The translations under genes were made by a program, and so were the position numbers. A stretch of 64,000 nucleotides of DNA, taken from NCBI GenBank assembly GCA_965219035.1, contig CBDCMR010000003.1:558001-622000 (forward strand). Direction: 5' to 3'. The notes under the pieces were generated by a model, which was given only the letters and a program-made list of their open reading frames with translations, did not search any database and was not told where the DNA came from. Shown here piece by piece: positions 26,216 through 35,241 of this stretch (position 1 is the first letter of the stretch; every line of letters starts with the position of its first letter). The stretch comes from CBDCKN01 sp965219035 (lineage in GTDB: Bacteria > Gemmatimonadota > Gemmatimonadetes > Longimicrobiales > Gaopeijiaceae).

Positions 26216-26351
26216 CGTCTAGTTGGACCGCGGTGATGCTTCTCCACGACGTGATACGAGTTCCGTGGTTGCGATGGAGAGCAGATAGACCCACGTTTGG
26301 CTAACAGGTCGGTGGGGCAGGGGTGATCGTCACGCTCCAGGGAGCCGAACC

Positions 26352-26852
26352 ATGGGCATATACGACCGCGCAGTCAGGGGGGCCCAGGCCGGGGCCATCG
26401 CTGCCGGAGGGATAGCCCTCTCCTTCTTCGTTCTCGATCTGATACGGTTACAGCCCCTGGCGACGCCGGGAGCCCTGTCGGGAGCCGTCTTCGGCCCCGC
26501 CGGCTTCGAGTTGGATTTCACCAACATGTCGGGTCTCGTCGCCGGCCTGTCGACGGCCTACCGGATCGCGACCTTCACCGTCCTGCACTTCCTCGCCTTC
26601 GCCCTGGTGGGGGTCCTGGCGAGCGTTCTCTTCGACTGGAAGCACCTGGCCGGCCTCAAGCGACTTCTCGCCGTGGCGGCCTTATGCACCGCGGCGTTCT
26701 ACGGAACCGTTGCCGTGTCCGGCTCGGTCGTGGCGCTGGAATCTATGGGACCGGGTACGGTGGTGGCGGTGAACTTCTTTGCCGCGATCCTCCTGGTCGG
26801 ATACCTGCACCTGGCGCGCATGCCGGAGCCGGAAGACGTGCCGCCGGCCTGA
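26352..26852 (+). CDS. Four-helix membrane protein of unknown function
   Basis: A 166-residue inner-membrane protein with four hydrophobic segments (about 14-32, 75-98, 107-130 and 136-155) and short loops. The ATG at 26352 follows a purine-rich stretch (GGGAGCCGAACC). No motif is recognised. The protein resembles small uncharacterised membrane proteins with a YRIATFTVLHFLAFALVGVL helix. The neighbours do not point to a role. Confidence 0.7.
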   Translation: MGIYDRAVRGAQAGAIAAGGIALSFFVLDLIRLQPLATPGALSGAVFGPAGFELDFTNMSGLVAGLSTAYRIATFTVLHFLAFALVGVLASVLFDWKHLAGLKRLLAVAALCTAAFYGTVAVSGSVVALESMGPGTVVAVNFFAAILLVGYLHLARMPEPEDVPPA

Positions 26853-26874
26853 CCCGAGCCGGTTCCAGTACCAG

Positions 26875-27060
26875 AGCTCGAGATCCGAGCGGAACACGAT
26901 CACCGCTCGCCCCGCGATGCGGACCAACGTCGAGGGTCTCCCGAGACCGGATTCCCACCTGCACCTTGGAATGGCCCCTGGAGACGACCTGGACGGGACA
27001 GCACTCGTCCCACTCCTCCAGCGGAATCCCGAGGGCATTCAGGATCTCCTCTCGGAGTAG
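26875..27060 (-). pseudogene. PhzF-like protein relic with internal deletion and frameshift
   Basis: Two minus-strand frames carry pieces of one PhzF-type (diaminopimelate-epimerase fold) protein. The first reads LREEILNALGIPLEEW and PVQVVSRGHSKVQV, the middle of the family. After a shift of frame the second reads ESGLGRPSTLVRIAGRAVIV, the usual C-terminal EQG...GRPS...GGRAV block. The N-terminal third is absent and the two remaining parts are joined by a deletion. The rest of the 26853-27304 interval holds no recognisable gene. The assignment rests on motif order only. Confidence 0.5.
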
Positions 27061-27304
27061 GGTGGGGAAGGACCCGGGCACCGTCCCAACGGGTTACACC
27101 TTGCTACGCCGCGATTCCACGGCGACAGGTGCACGGCACCCGCGGCCGACCGTCGGACTGTCTGCCGACCGGGAAGCCCGGGGGACCGCGTGAGCCGGGG
27201 CCGATCCTGGGAGGGTCGGGCAAGACGGTCGGGGAACTCGCTCGCCGTGGGCCAGTACGATATTGATCTGCAGTGGAGTCTCGAGGTCCTGGATGGGGGA
27301 CAAG

Positions 27305-28561
27305 ATGAAAGAGCCGACGCGCAAAGAAGACGCCAAGAATCTGTCGGTCATCGCCGGCGCAGGAGTTCTCAGCCTTGCCTGCACCATGGCTCTCTTGGCC
27401 AACGCCGCGCCCCACCAGCACCGGACCTACACCGTCACCCTTCCGGCCGATGTCCCCACAGTGGCTCTGGCCCCGCTGGTCGAGCGATCGGAGGGACCGG
27501 CCCTCGTCGGCCGTCTCTACGGCAACGTCGTCACCAGGTCGGGGGTCGAATTCGAGGGCTACATCCGCTGGGATCGGAACGAGGGGAGTTGGGCCGATCT
27601 GCTGGACGTCGACTGGAAGGGCCGTCGCTCTACGCTTTCGGGGATCCGCTTCGGTCACGTCCGGCGCATCGACGTTCTGAACTCTCACGAGGCGCTGTTC
27701 ACGCTCAAGTCGGGGCAGCAGCAGGAGCTTGGAGGCCGACGCACGGATCTGGGCCGGGGACTGCGTGCCCTCGTCGTTGACGATCCGCGGCAAGGCGTTG
27801 CTGAGCTGAAGTGGCGCGACTTGGAGGCCGTGGAGTTCATGGCCGCCCCCGACGGGATCATCCCGTGGGGCGAGCGGCTCTACGGGACCCTGGTAACACG
27901 GGCCGGACTCGAGTTCACCGGCTACGTGACCTGGGACGTGGACGAGATCCTCACCACCGACATCCTCGACGGTGAGGATCAAGACGGGGTCGACCGGGAG
28001 ATCGCCTTCAGCGACGTCATCTCCATCCGGCGCGAGAGCTCCCGAGCGGCCCGTGTGGTCGTGGAGAGTGGCGAGGAGATGGTCCTCAGGGGGACATACG
28101 ACGTCGGACGGGCGAACCGCGGGATCTCAGTTTCCGACCCGACGCTGGGTCAGGTCAAGGTCGGCTGGAAGGACTTCTCCGAGGTGCACTTCCGCAGGGC
28201 TCCGGTCCAGACCACCTACGAGGAGTTCGACGGTGGCCGCCCCATCCGTGGCACCGTGGTCACCGAGTCGGGTGAGGAGCTTACGGGTGACATCCGGTGG
28301 GACAACGATGAGGAGTACACCTGGGAGATGTTGGACGGCGACTACAAAGGCATCGATTTCACCGTCGAGTTCAGCCAGATCGCTTCCATCGCGAAGCGGG
28401 GCTACAGCGCCGCTGTGGAGCTTGTGGACGGTCGCACCTTCCAGCTGTCCGGCACCAACGACGTGAATCCGGGGAACCGGGGCATCACCATCCGCTCTGA
28501 GGATGGAAGCACACATCGCGTGGAGTGGGGCGACTTCCGGGAGTTGCGCTTGCATCACTGA
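27305..28561 (+). CDS. Secreted protein with three tandem about 110-residue repeats
   Basis: A 418-residue protein from the ATG at 27305, with GGGGGA about 7 bases upstream; two upstream ATGs in frame would only add residues before the signal. A signal-anchor lies at about 10-30. Three repeats then follow (about 48-160, 165-295 and 300-418). Each has the pattern [LR]YG.[VL]VTR.G.EF.GYI.WD..E..., LDG/LDVD, F..I..I.R..S..A.V.L.SG....L.GT.DV...NRGI.V.D...G...V.W.DF.EV.F. I do not know a named family for this. The pattern suggests beta-sandwich or barrel modules. A strong terminator follows at once, so it is probably a single-gene transcript. Confidence 0.8.
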   Translation: MKEPTRKEDAKNLSVIAGAGVLSLACTMALLANAAPHQHRTYTVTLPADVPTVALAPLVERSEGPALVGRLYGNVVTRSGVEFEGYIRWDRNEGSWADLLDVDWKGRRSTLSGIRFGHVRRIDVLNSHEALFTLKSGQQQELGGRRTDLGRGLRALVVDDPRQGVAELKWRDLEAVEFMAAPDGIIPWGERLYGTLVTRAGLEFTGYVTWDVDEILTTDILDGEDQDGVDREIAFSDVISIRRESSRAARVVVESGEEMVLRGTYDVGRANRGISVSDPTLGQVKVGWKDFSEVHFRRAPVQTTYEEFDGGRPIRGTVVTESGEELTGDIRWDNDEEYTWEMLDGDYKGIDFTVEFSQIASIAKRGYSAAVELVDGRTFQLSGTNDVNPGNRGITIRSEDGSTHRVEWGDFRELRLHH

Positions 28562-28578
28562 TCCCATCGGGCCGACCG

Positions 28579-28623
28579 AGCAGACCCCCCGGCGCTCAGA
28601 GGGTGCCTGGGGGGTCTGCTTTC
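28579..28623 (+). terminator. Strong intrinsic terminator after the three-repeat gene
   Basis: AGCAGACCCCCC (28579-28590) pairs perfectly with GGGGGGTCTGCT (28609-28620): a 12-pair GC-rich stem with an 18-base loop, followed by TTT. It lies 17 bases after the stop at 28561. Confidence 0.75.
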
Positions 28624-28947
28624 CAACGAGCCTCGCACGACTCGGTAGCTGTCGGGCCTGCCGAGAAGAGTCATCGTCCCCTTCTCGGACCGGTGGATTG
28701 GAGGGACGGCCACCGAATGCAGGACGTTCTGCCAAGGCGGTGAGCGTCCCATCGTATTGGCTAGAGCTTTCGCACAACTGGCGGTTTCGGCACCGCTCTG
28801 CCCTGTACGCACTCCCCGCCTGACAGTCCGCTGTGCGTACCATGGCACGCTCCCCACTGAGGTCACGTTCGGTCTCTCACCCAAGTCGTGAGTTCGACTC
28901 TGGTCGCTGTCAGCATCGGCAGCGGGGAGTATCGTTAGGTTACGGTC
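28624..28947 (+). other. Intergenic stretch without a recognised gene
   Basis: About 320 bases with no frame resembling a known protein on either strand. I see no tRNA fold or repeat. It may hold the promoter of the small gene at 28948; no clear -35/-10 pair stands out. Confidence 0.4.
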
Positions 28948-29151
28948 ATGGACTTGACGCCTGATGAGCAACCCATCGTCCGTCGTGCTGTGGTGGCGTA
29001 CCACGAGGCGAAGAAGGGGCACAAGGGGCCATTCAGAGGCACGACTGCCGACGAGATCCTCGAAGAATTGAAGCCGTCACCCGTCCGTTGGACTGAACTC
29101 GCCGCGTTCGTGATCGGAACGGCAGAAGGACCCAAACGAAGGAATCGATAA
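28948..29151 (+). CDS. Small charged hypothetical protein
   Basis: A 67-residue frame (MDLTPDEQPIVRRAVVAYHE at the start, then a GHKGPFRGTTADEILEEL segment, ending in a basic tail). Residue composition and an amphipathic helical look favour a real protein over chance. No family is recognised and no convincing ribosome site is present. It precedes the SelW-like gene on the same strand by 86 bases. Confidence 0.4.
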   Translation: MDLTPDEQPIVRRAVVAYHEAKKGHKGPFRGTTADEILEELKPSPVRWTELAAFVIGTAEGPKRRNR

Positions 29152-29237
29152 CGTGGCGCGCCAGCTCACGCCGCTGGTCGGCATAGTGGTCAGACAGCAG
29201 AATCGCGATCCCTTGGGCGGCGCCGGAGAACCCTGCG

Positions 29238-29527
29238 ATGTCATCCGTGAAGAGCCGAGTCGAGATTCACTATTGCACCCAATGTCGCTGGCTCATGCGA
29301 GCGGCGTGGATCGCACAGGAGCTCCTCACCACATTCGATGCCGAGATCGGCCAACTGGTGCTCGTCCCACGAACTGGCGGGATCTTTGAGGTCCGAACTG
29401 ACGGCGACGTATTATGGTCGCGCAAGGAGCGCGGCCGCTCCCCGAGCTGAAGGAACTCAAGCAGCTCATCCGCGACCGTATCGCCCCAGAAAAGGACCTC
29501 GGTCATTCCGACCGGCGCGATCCGTAG
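29238..29527 (+). pseudogene. SelT/SelW/SelH (Rdx) family protein, frameshifted
   Basis: The first frame reads VEIHYCTQCRWLMRAAWIAQ and TGGIFEVRTDGDVLWSRKER, a typical Rdx-family thioredoxin-like protein with a CxxC active site (CTQC, Cys rather than selenocysteine). It then runs into a stop at 29450. The remainder, LKELKQLIRDRIAPEKDLGH followed by SDR, continues in another frame and ends at 29527. One missing base in CGCTCCCCGAG (near 29440; CGCTTCCCCGAG would restore GRFPEL) explains the break. Intact, the protein would be about 96 residues. This could be a real mutation or a base lost in a C run during sequencing. Confidence 0.8.
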
Positions 29528-29925
29528 CAAGGCTGTGGCAGTAGGCCGGCAGCTGCGCTGTGCAATGGATGTTCGGTCTACATCGAAGGTCCGGCAGCGA
29601 CGCCGAAGGTGACGCACGCCAACGCCGGCGGCTTCATTATCCCCGACCTTCCGGTCTTCATCTCGCCGCACTACTCTATCCAACCGACCACGGTTTGGCG
29701 GCCAAGGGCGCCTTGGAGGCGTTGATGCACGAGATCGGCATGTTCGATCGTATGGGTCCCCTCCAAACGGAGGGGTTCAGCGGTTGCCCGCTGGTGAACT
29801 TCCGGTTCATAACGAACGCCGCCCCACCCCCGGCCTCCAGCCTCGCTGCCGGTGGGATGAGGAGGGAAACCAAAACTGGCTATCCACAGTGCAGACGGCA
29901 GCTGAATGCGCCGAAGGAGGAAACA
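29528..29925 (+). other. Intergenic stretch before the sialidase-like gene
   Basis: About 400 bases with an open plus-strand frame that shows no recognisable homology. A perfect hairpin, CCCCTCC-AAAC-GGAGGGG at 29758-29775, followed by TTC, could terminate upstream transcription or sit in the 5' leader of the next gene. No other feature was seen. Confidence 0.35.
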
Positions 29926-31857
29926 ATGCGGACTTCCATGAGCGCCAACCCGACCACCGGATTTCGGGGTACCGGACTGTTGGCGACCTTCTGCTCAGGG
30001 GTGATCCCCCTGTTGTTGGCCGCGCCGGCCGCCCACGCGCAAGCATCCAGCAACCCCATCAGCGTGGGACCCAACGTCCAGATCAGCAGGGCCTTCGGGG
30101 AGCGGCCCCATGGCGAGGTGATCGCCGCCGCCGATCCCGATAACGCCGCACGCATGGTCGCCTGCGCAATGGTGAACCACGAGGACCGGAATCTTACAGC
30201 CCAGCACTGTTACTCCTCCTTCGACGGGGGGCGCAGCTGGGATCCGACCCTGATCCTGGACGAAGCCGCCCTCAGCGGCGACCCCACCGCCTACTACAGT
30301 CGGGGCGACACCGCCTTCGTGGTGGCCCTCATCAGGTCCCTCGCTATCCCCCGTTCTGCCGGCGAGTTCCGCACCCACATCTTCCGTTCCTTGAACGGCG
30401 GACGTACGTGGACGGAAACCGCGGATTACATCTTTATCGACCGGGAATACATCACCGGAGATCGAACCGGCGGGAAGTACGACGGCCGGATCTACATCAA
30501 CGGCCAGAGCAGGCTCGGGGGCATGCGGGACGAGCGGCGGGATGAGCAGCCACCCGGCATTTATCTCCATCGCTCCACGGATGGGGGAAAGACCTTCCTC
30601 GGACCGACGGTCCGGGCAAGCATGGAAGGGGGTGGCATGGCAGGAGTGACGAACATGGTGGTGCTCTCGGATGGCACCGTGGGGATGATCTTCTCGCACA
30701 CGAAGAGAGGACGGCGGCAGGACCTCGAAGTGAACAATACCGACAACAGCGCCAACGCAACCATCGAGTTCATATACTCGAAGGATGGGGGGGAGACGCT
30801 GGAGCAATCGGTGATCGTGAGCGACTTCTTCATGGACCGGCCCCGCTCCGAAGGCGCCAACGTCGGGCAGGTCACCGTGGACGCCACCGAAGGGCCCTTC
30901 AAAGATAGGCTCTATACCGTGTGGCCCGGCGTTCGAGAAGACCGGGTCCAGGCAGTCTTTTCCTACTCCGCCGACAGCGGGAAAAGCTGGTCCAAGCCCA
31001 CGATCGTCAACGACGACCGTTCCTTCGCCGATAAGGGAAAGAAACGGGACCACATCCTGCCGGCCGTCGCGGTGAACAAGGACGGAGTGGTAGCCGTCTC
31101 CTGGTACGATCGACGCGAAAGCCCGGACAATCTGGGTTGGCGGGTCCGCATCGCCGCCTCGCTCGACGGCGGCGAGACCTTCGGCGCCAGCGTCCCTGTC
31201 TCCAGCAAGCCGAACGCGTACACGGACGACAATCACTGGCCGCTCGCCGCTCGAGCGAACAGTGACAGCGCCCACGCTTCCCTCACCGTCTCACTCTCCT
31301 TCGCCAACTTTTTCGAGAGTGGAGGACACACTACGGGGCTCGTGGCCGACGCCGACGGTGTGTTCCATCCGGTTTGGGTGGACAACCGCACCGGTATCGG
31401 CCAGCTGTGGACGGCTCCGGTGACGGTTCAGGGCCGGGCCGTGAAGAACGGGTCCCCGGATCTGGCGGAGCTGGAGAACCTGTCGAACAGAGTCGCGCTG
31501 GAACTCACCAACAACGGCTACGATCGCGGCAGCAACACTCTGCGAGTGACGGCTCAGCTCAAGAATGTTTCCCAGGAGACGATCTCCGGACTGGTGAAGA
31601 TCCGAGTTGTGCGTCTCGAGTCTCAGGTCGGGGTCCTGGAGATTTTGAATACCGACAACGGGGAGCGGGGCATTGGAGCCGTGTGGGATCTGACCTCCCT
31701 GCTCCGGAACGGGGTGCTCCTTCCCGACTCCATGTCGGCCGGCAGGGAGCTGGAGTTCCGTCTCTCAGACCTTCAGCCCCTCAAGAGTGGGAGGGACTAC
31801 CAGAAAGCACTGGTGGATTTCGAGGCCCGGGTCCTGGGGCGCGCGGGGAGTCGATGA
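29926..31857 (+). CDS. Secreted BNR/Asp-box sialidase-like beta-propeller protein
   Basis: A 643-residue protein. The ATG at 29926 is preceded by GAAGGAGG and opens a long signal peptide (ending AAPAAHAQ). Six Asp-box motifs (S.D.G..W type) are spaced along residues about 85-450: SFDGGRSW, SLNGGRTW, STDGGKTF, SKDGGETL, SADSGKSW and SLDGGETF. They mark a six-bladed propeller as in sialidases and related glycosidases. The C-terminal 150 residues form a separate beta-rich domain. I do not see the full set of sialidase catalytic residues (Arg triad, Tyr), so enzyme activity is uncertain. Confidence 0.85.
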   Translation: MRTSMSANPTTGFRGTGLLATFCSGVIPLLLAAPAAHAQASSNPISVGPNVQISRAFGERPHGEVIAAADPDNAARMVACAMVNHEDRNLTAQHCYSSFDGGRSWDPTLILDEAALSGDPTAYYSRGDTAFVVALIRSLAIPRSAGEFRTHIFRSLNGGRTWTETADYIFIDREYITGDRTGGKYDGRIYINGQSRLGGMRDERRDEQPPGIYLHRSTDGGKTFLGPTVRASMEGGGMAGVTNMVVLSDGTVGMIFSHTKRGRRQDLEVNNTDNSANATIEFIYSKDGGETLEQSVIVSDFFMDRPRSEGANVGQVTVDATEGPFKDRLYTVWPGVREDRVQAVFSYSADSGKSWSKPTIVNDDRSFADKGKKRDHILPAVAVNKDGVVAVSWYDRRESPDNLGWRVRIAASLDGGETFGASVPVSSKPNAYTDDNHWPLAARANSDSAHASLTVSLSFANFFESGGHTTGLVADADGVFHPVWVDNRTGIGQLWTAPVTVQGRAVKNGSPDLAELENLSNRVALELTNNGYDRGSNTLRVTAQLKNVSQETISGLVKIRVVRLESQVGVLEILNTDNGERGIGAVWDLTSLLRNGVLLPDSMSAGRELEFRLSDLQPLKSGRDYQKALVDFEARVLGRAGSR

Positions 31858-31860
31858 GAG

Positions 31861-32064
31861 GGTAGTCGGCTCGCGCTGCTCATGGCAGTTCTGTTCTGGG
31901 TGACCCTTCAGGTGTATGTCACAGCGGAGGAGGAATTCCTCGAGCGCGCTTTCGGCGAGGCGTACCGTGACTACCGGGCCTCCTCCCATCGCTATCTTGG
32001 GCCGCCGCGCAAGCCAGGCGGCGACGCCCGTCACCGGACCAGGGCTCCGTTCGGCAGCCGGTAG
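31861..32064 (+). pseudogene. C-terminal stub of an isoprenylcysteine carboxyl methyltransferase-like protein
   Basis: The short frame contains a hydrophobic helix (LALLMAVLFWVTLQVYVT) and then EEEFLERAFGEAYRDYRASS, which is the conserved C-terminal signature of ICMT/PEMT-type membrane methyltransferases. The preceding 100 or more residues of such enzymes are absent, because the sialidase-like gene ends directly before it. It overlaps the 3' end of the opposing matrixin gene. It is most likely the remaining end of a deleted gene. Confidence 0.6.
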
Positions 32065-32752
32065 AGCGCCTCCACGGTCTCGATGTCCCTGGCTGAGACC
32101 CGCTGGGATCCTTCGTCCGAAGGATAGAGAATGTCCGAGGCGCGGTCGCTGTGGTGAAGGATGCCCAGTGCGTGTCCCATCTCGTGTGCCGCCACGGCCG
32201 CGACGACCTCGGAAGGGGCGTGCTGCCCCGGATTCCGGTAGTCCTGCGTGACCGCCGAGATGTTCTTGACGGAGAACTGTGGTTTGCCGTTCCTCACGCG
32301 CCACTCGGCCCGGGCGAGACCGACGGAGCCGCCTCTGAACTCCGGTAGACGAACCCAGAAGAGCTCGATGTCCCATAGCCTCCAAGGGATGGGACTGGTG
32401 TCGATCGAGAGGGGGAAGGGATGACCATCCCACATGCGGATCCCCACCACGGAGGCAGCACGGAGGCATCGGCCTTGGACGGGATCTCGGGTAAGGGCAC
32501 GCGCACCCTCAGGTGTCCCCTGGACAGAGCCCAGCGCATGACCTGGAATTCTGCTCGGTCGTCACCGACGCAGAGATAGCCCGCACCAGCGCACGCGGCG
32601 CTCCGGGCCACCACCGTCCCGAGACCGTTCACCAGATGGGCGTCGGGACAGGCCGTGGCGCCGCTCCGGCCACAGCCGTCGCGGGTCTGGATGTAGAGTC
32701 CCACTCCAGCGATCCCGACCGCCAGTAAGGAGAGGCGGATGACACGTCTCAT
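32031..32752 (-). pseudogene. Matrixin-type zinc metalloprotease, frameshifted by an 11-bp duplication
   Basis: The frame starting at ATG 32752 (MRRVIRLSLLAVGIAGVGLY, signal anchor) continues through RGHLRVRVPLPEIPSKADAS and then leaves frame. The second frame carries GIRMWDGHPFPLSID and the metzincin zinc motif HEMGHALGILHHSDRASDIL, followed by the Met-turn-like YPSDEG. The break coincides with a tandem repeat of 11 bases (CACGGAGGCAG on the plus strand, 32448-32458, repeated from 32459). Removing one unit restores a continuous 236-residue protein. The protease would be secreted or periplasmic. As written it cannot be made in full. Confidence 0.85.
32448..32467. repeat. 11-bp tandem duplication inside the matrixin gene
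   Basis: CACGGAGGCAG is followed at once by CACGGAGGC. The period of 11 is not a multiple of three and accounts exactly for the frame change in the protease gene. This is the kind of change made by replication slippage. Confidence 0.8.
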
Positions 32753-32877
32753 GGACGATTTGCCCCCTCGACTTGATGTCGATACGGGTGGACATGCGAC
32801 GAAACGCTTTCGGCCGCCACCAGAACGAAGGTAGCTTGGCCTTGGCTCGCCGCACGATCCTGCAACGAGGTCAGCGG

Positions 32878-35178
32878 ATGACACGTACCAATAAGGCCGT
32901 CGGCCTAGGGCTTCTCCTGCTGATGACGGGCTGCAAGGGAGACGGCGGAGGTGGGGGAGTGGATCCCCTGGTTCCCTCGTCTCTGAGTGTCATCTTGTCC
33001 AAGGTCATCCTCGCCTCGGTGGGCGAGACGACCCAAGCCCTCGCCGAGGTGCGCGACCAGAACGGGAACGTACTCGCTGGACAGTCCGTGACCTGGTCCT
33101 CGAGTAACCCGCCCGTGGCCGAGGTGAGCAGCTCCGGCCTCATCACGGCCCGAGGCGAGGGGACCAGTGTGATCACAGCGACCGCCGGCTCGGCTAGTGG
33201 AGCCGCCACACTCCAGGTGCAGCAGCAGCCCGCTGCCCTCGAGAAGGTGGGTGGCGACGGCCAGACCGGTGTCGTGGGTCAAGCGCTTCCGGTGCGGCCC
33301 GAGGTCTTTCTGACGGACGCCATGGGCAGCCCGGTGCCGAACCGGATGATTCAGTTCTCCGTCACGGCGGGAGGAGGCTCGGTCGACGGTGGCCTCTCCA
33401 CCGGGCAGGAGGGGCGTGCCAGCACACGATGGACTCTTGGCAATCTCTTGGGGTCCCATCGCATGAGGGCGGCTTTTGCACAGTTCTCGGTGGAGTTCTC
33501 CGCTACGGGGGTTGCCGGGCCAGCGGTCAGCATCACGAAGATCGCGGGCGATGGGCAGGCCGGAGTCGTTCTCACCACTCTGGCGTTCCCGCTCGTGGTC
33601 AAGCTGGTGGACGCGCTGGGGAATCCGTCCCTGGGTGTGACCGTGGAGTTCTCCGCGAGCGTCGGATCTGTGAGCCCGGCGACCTCCGTCACCGACGAGG
33701 ATGGGCTCGCGAGTACGTCCCTCACGTTTCCAGCCACCGCGGGGCCGGTCATCGTCACGGCCTCCGTCCCCGACCTAGGCCTGAGCGAGACGTTTACCGC
33801 CACGGCACTCGTTGGCGCTCCGGCGGTCCTCCAGGAGGTATCGGGTGATGGACAGGTGGGGATCGCCTCTTCCACTCTGCCGATCCCGCTGGTCGCCAAA
33901 GTGGAGGATGGTGCAGGCAACCCGGTGCCGGCTGTCCTGGTGACGTTCGCGGCGAGCTCCGGCTCCGTCAGCCCGGTATCGATTGGCAGCGACGCCAACG
34001 GCCTGGCGAGCACCGTCCTCACGCTGCCTGCCACGGCTGGCACCACCACGGTCACGGTATCTACGGCGGATGTGGCGGGAACGGTCGCCTTCACGGCCGA
34101 GTCGTTCGTTCAGGTGGGTCTCGGGGCATCCCTTACGGTGGGCAATGCCCACAATTGTGCCCGCGCCGGCTCCGATGGGGCCTGGTATTGTTGGGGCAGC
34201 AATGTCAGTCAGCAGTTGGGGTCTGGCCCTGCGTTCAGCTCCACGCCGCTCCTGATCGGCGGACCGACCCTCATGCGGGTTTCGGCGGGTGGCGGACATA
34301 CATGCGGCCTCGACGTCAATGGCGTGGCCTACTGTTGGGGGCTCAACACCGACGGGCAGCTCGGGGATGGGACGGTCGTCAGCCGGTCCGCCGTGACGAA
34401 GGTGAGCGGCAACCTCCACTTCGTGCGAATCAGTGCCGGCGAGTCCCACACCTGCGCCTTGGACGGGACCGGAGCGGCTTATTGTTGGGGGCAGGGGAGC
34501 AGCGGACAGTTGGGCAACGCCGGTCTCACCGACGCCCTGACGCCGGTCGCCGTGGTAGGCGTGGCCTTCCAGGAGATCACCCCTGGCAGGGACCACACGT
34601 GTGCGGTGACCCTCGCCGGAATCGTGTACTGCTGGGGCCCCAACGACCAGGGACAGCTTGGAATCGGAACGCAGATCACCCGCACGGTGCCTGTCGCAGT
34701 CGTGGGTGGGCTCCTTTTCTTCAACGTTTCCGCAGGGGCCGGCTACAGCTGCGCCCGCACCCAGGCCGGCGCGGGCTACTGCTGGGGCGAGGACATCAGC
34801 GGATCCCTGGGGGCGGGCGCCGCCGTGCCTCAAGCCAATCCGACGCCGACGCTCGTCCTCGGCGGCCACACCTTCACGAGCATCACCGGCGGGGGTGGGC
34901 ACACCTGTGGCCTCGTAGGAGGGCTTACGTACTGCTGGGGTGTCAACGCATCGGGCGAGCTGGGGATCGGTTCCATAGGAGGCACAAACGACACGCCCGT
35001 CGTATTTCCCACCCAGTTCGGCATCTCGCTTCTCCTGCCCGGCATCGGAGATCACACCTGCGGCCTCAACGGTCTCGGCGAGATCTATTGCTGGGGGCTC
35101 AACGCGTCGGGCCAGGTGGGGGTGGCGGCGGGGGCGCCGGTGACGGCACCCGTGATGGTGCCGGGCTGGCCACGGTAG
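32878..35178 (+). CDS. Lipoprotein with Ig-like domains and RCC1 repeats
   Basis: A 766-residue protein. I chose ATG 32878 because GAGG lies about eight bases upstream and a lipobox (LLLMTGC) follows, predicting lipidation at Cys near residue 19. After a Gly-rich linker come a Big_2-type Ig domain (about 28-115; VTWSSSNPPVAEVSSSGLIT) and three invasin/Big_1-like domains (about 120-415), each opening with GDGQ.GVV and closing with a TATA-like strand. Seven RCC1-type repeats follow (about 420-766), each with a Cys pair in the pattern HTCGL...YCWG.N..GQLG. It is likely a surface adhesin or binding propeller. The paired Cys in every blade suggest disulphides. Confidence 0.92.
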   Translation: MTRTNKAVGLGLLLLMTGCKGDGGGGGVDPLVPSSLSVILSKVILASVGETTQALAEVRDQNGNVLAGQSVTWSSSNPPVAEVSSSGLITARGEGTSVITATAGSASGAATLQVQQQPAALEKVGGDGQTGVVGQALPVRPEVFLTDAMGSPVPNRMIQFSVTAGGGSVDGGLSTGQEGRASTRWTLGNLLGSHRMRAAFAQFSVEFSATGVAGPAVSITKIAGDGQAGVVLTTLAFPLVVKLVDALGNPSLGVTVEFSASVGSVSPATSVTDEDGLASTSLTFPATAGPVIVTASVPDLGLSETFTATALVGAPAVLQEVSGDGQVGIASSTLPIPLVAKVEDGAGNPVPAVLVTFAASSGSVSPVSIGSDANGLASTVLTLPATAGTTTVTVSTADVAGTVAFTAESFVQVGLGASLTVGNAHNCARAGSDGAWYCWGSNVSQQLGSGPAFSSTPLLIGGPTLMRVSAGGGHTCGLDVNGVAYCWGLNTDGQLGDGTVVSRSAVTKVSGNLHFVRISAGESHTCALDGTGAAYCWGQGSSGQLGNAGLTDALTPVAVVGVAFQEITPGRDHTCAVTLAGIVYCWGPNDQGQLGIGTQITRTVPVAVVGGLLFFNVSAGAGYSCARTQAGAGYCWGEDISGSLGAGAAVPQANPTPTLVLGGHTFTSITGGGGHTCGLVGGLTYCWGVNASGELGIGSIGGTNDTPVVFPTQFGISLLLPGIGDHTCGLNGLGEIYCWGLNASGQVGVAAGAPVTAPVMVPGWPR

Positions 35179-35241
35179 TCCATCCCACTCCAGCCCGTGC
35201 AGCACCGGGAGTGGGTTAGGGCGGTGGAGTCCCGGGACGTC

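Noticed and set aside
28860..28930. A GAGTTCGACTCT sequence resembling a tRNA T-arm
   Set aside because: No acceptor, D-arm or anticodon stem could be fitted around it.
31765..32469. 234-codon minus-strand frame over the matrixin region
   Set aside because: It carries no metalloprotease motif; the zinc motif lies in the other minus frame at 32031-32450.
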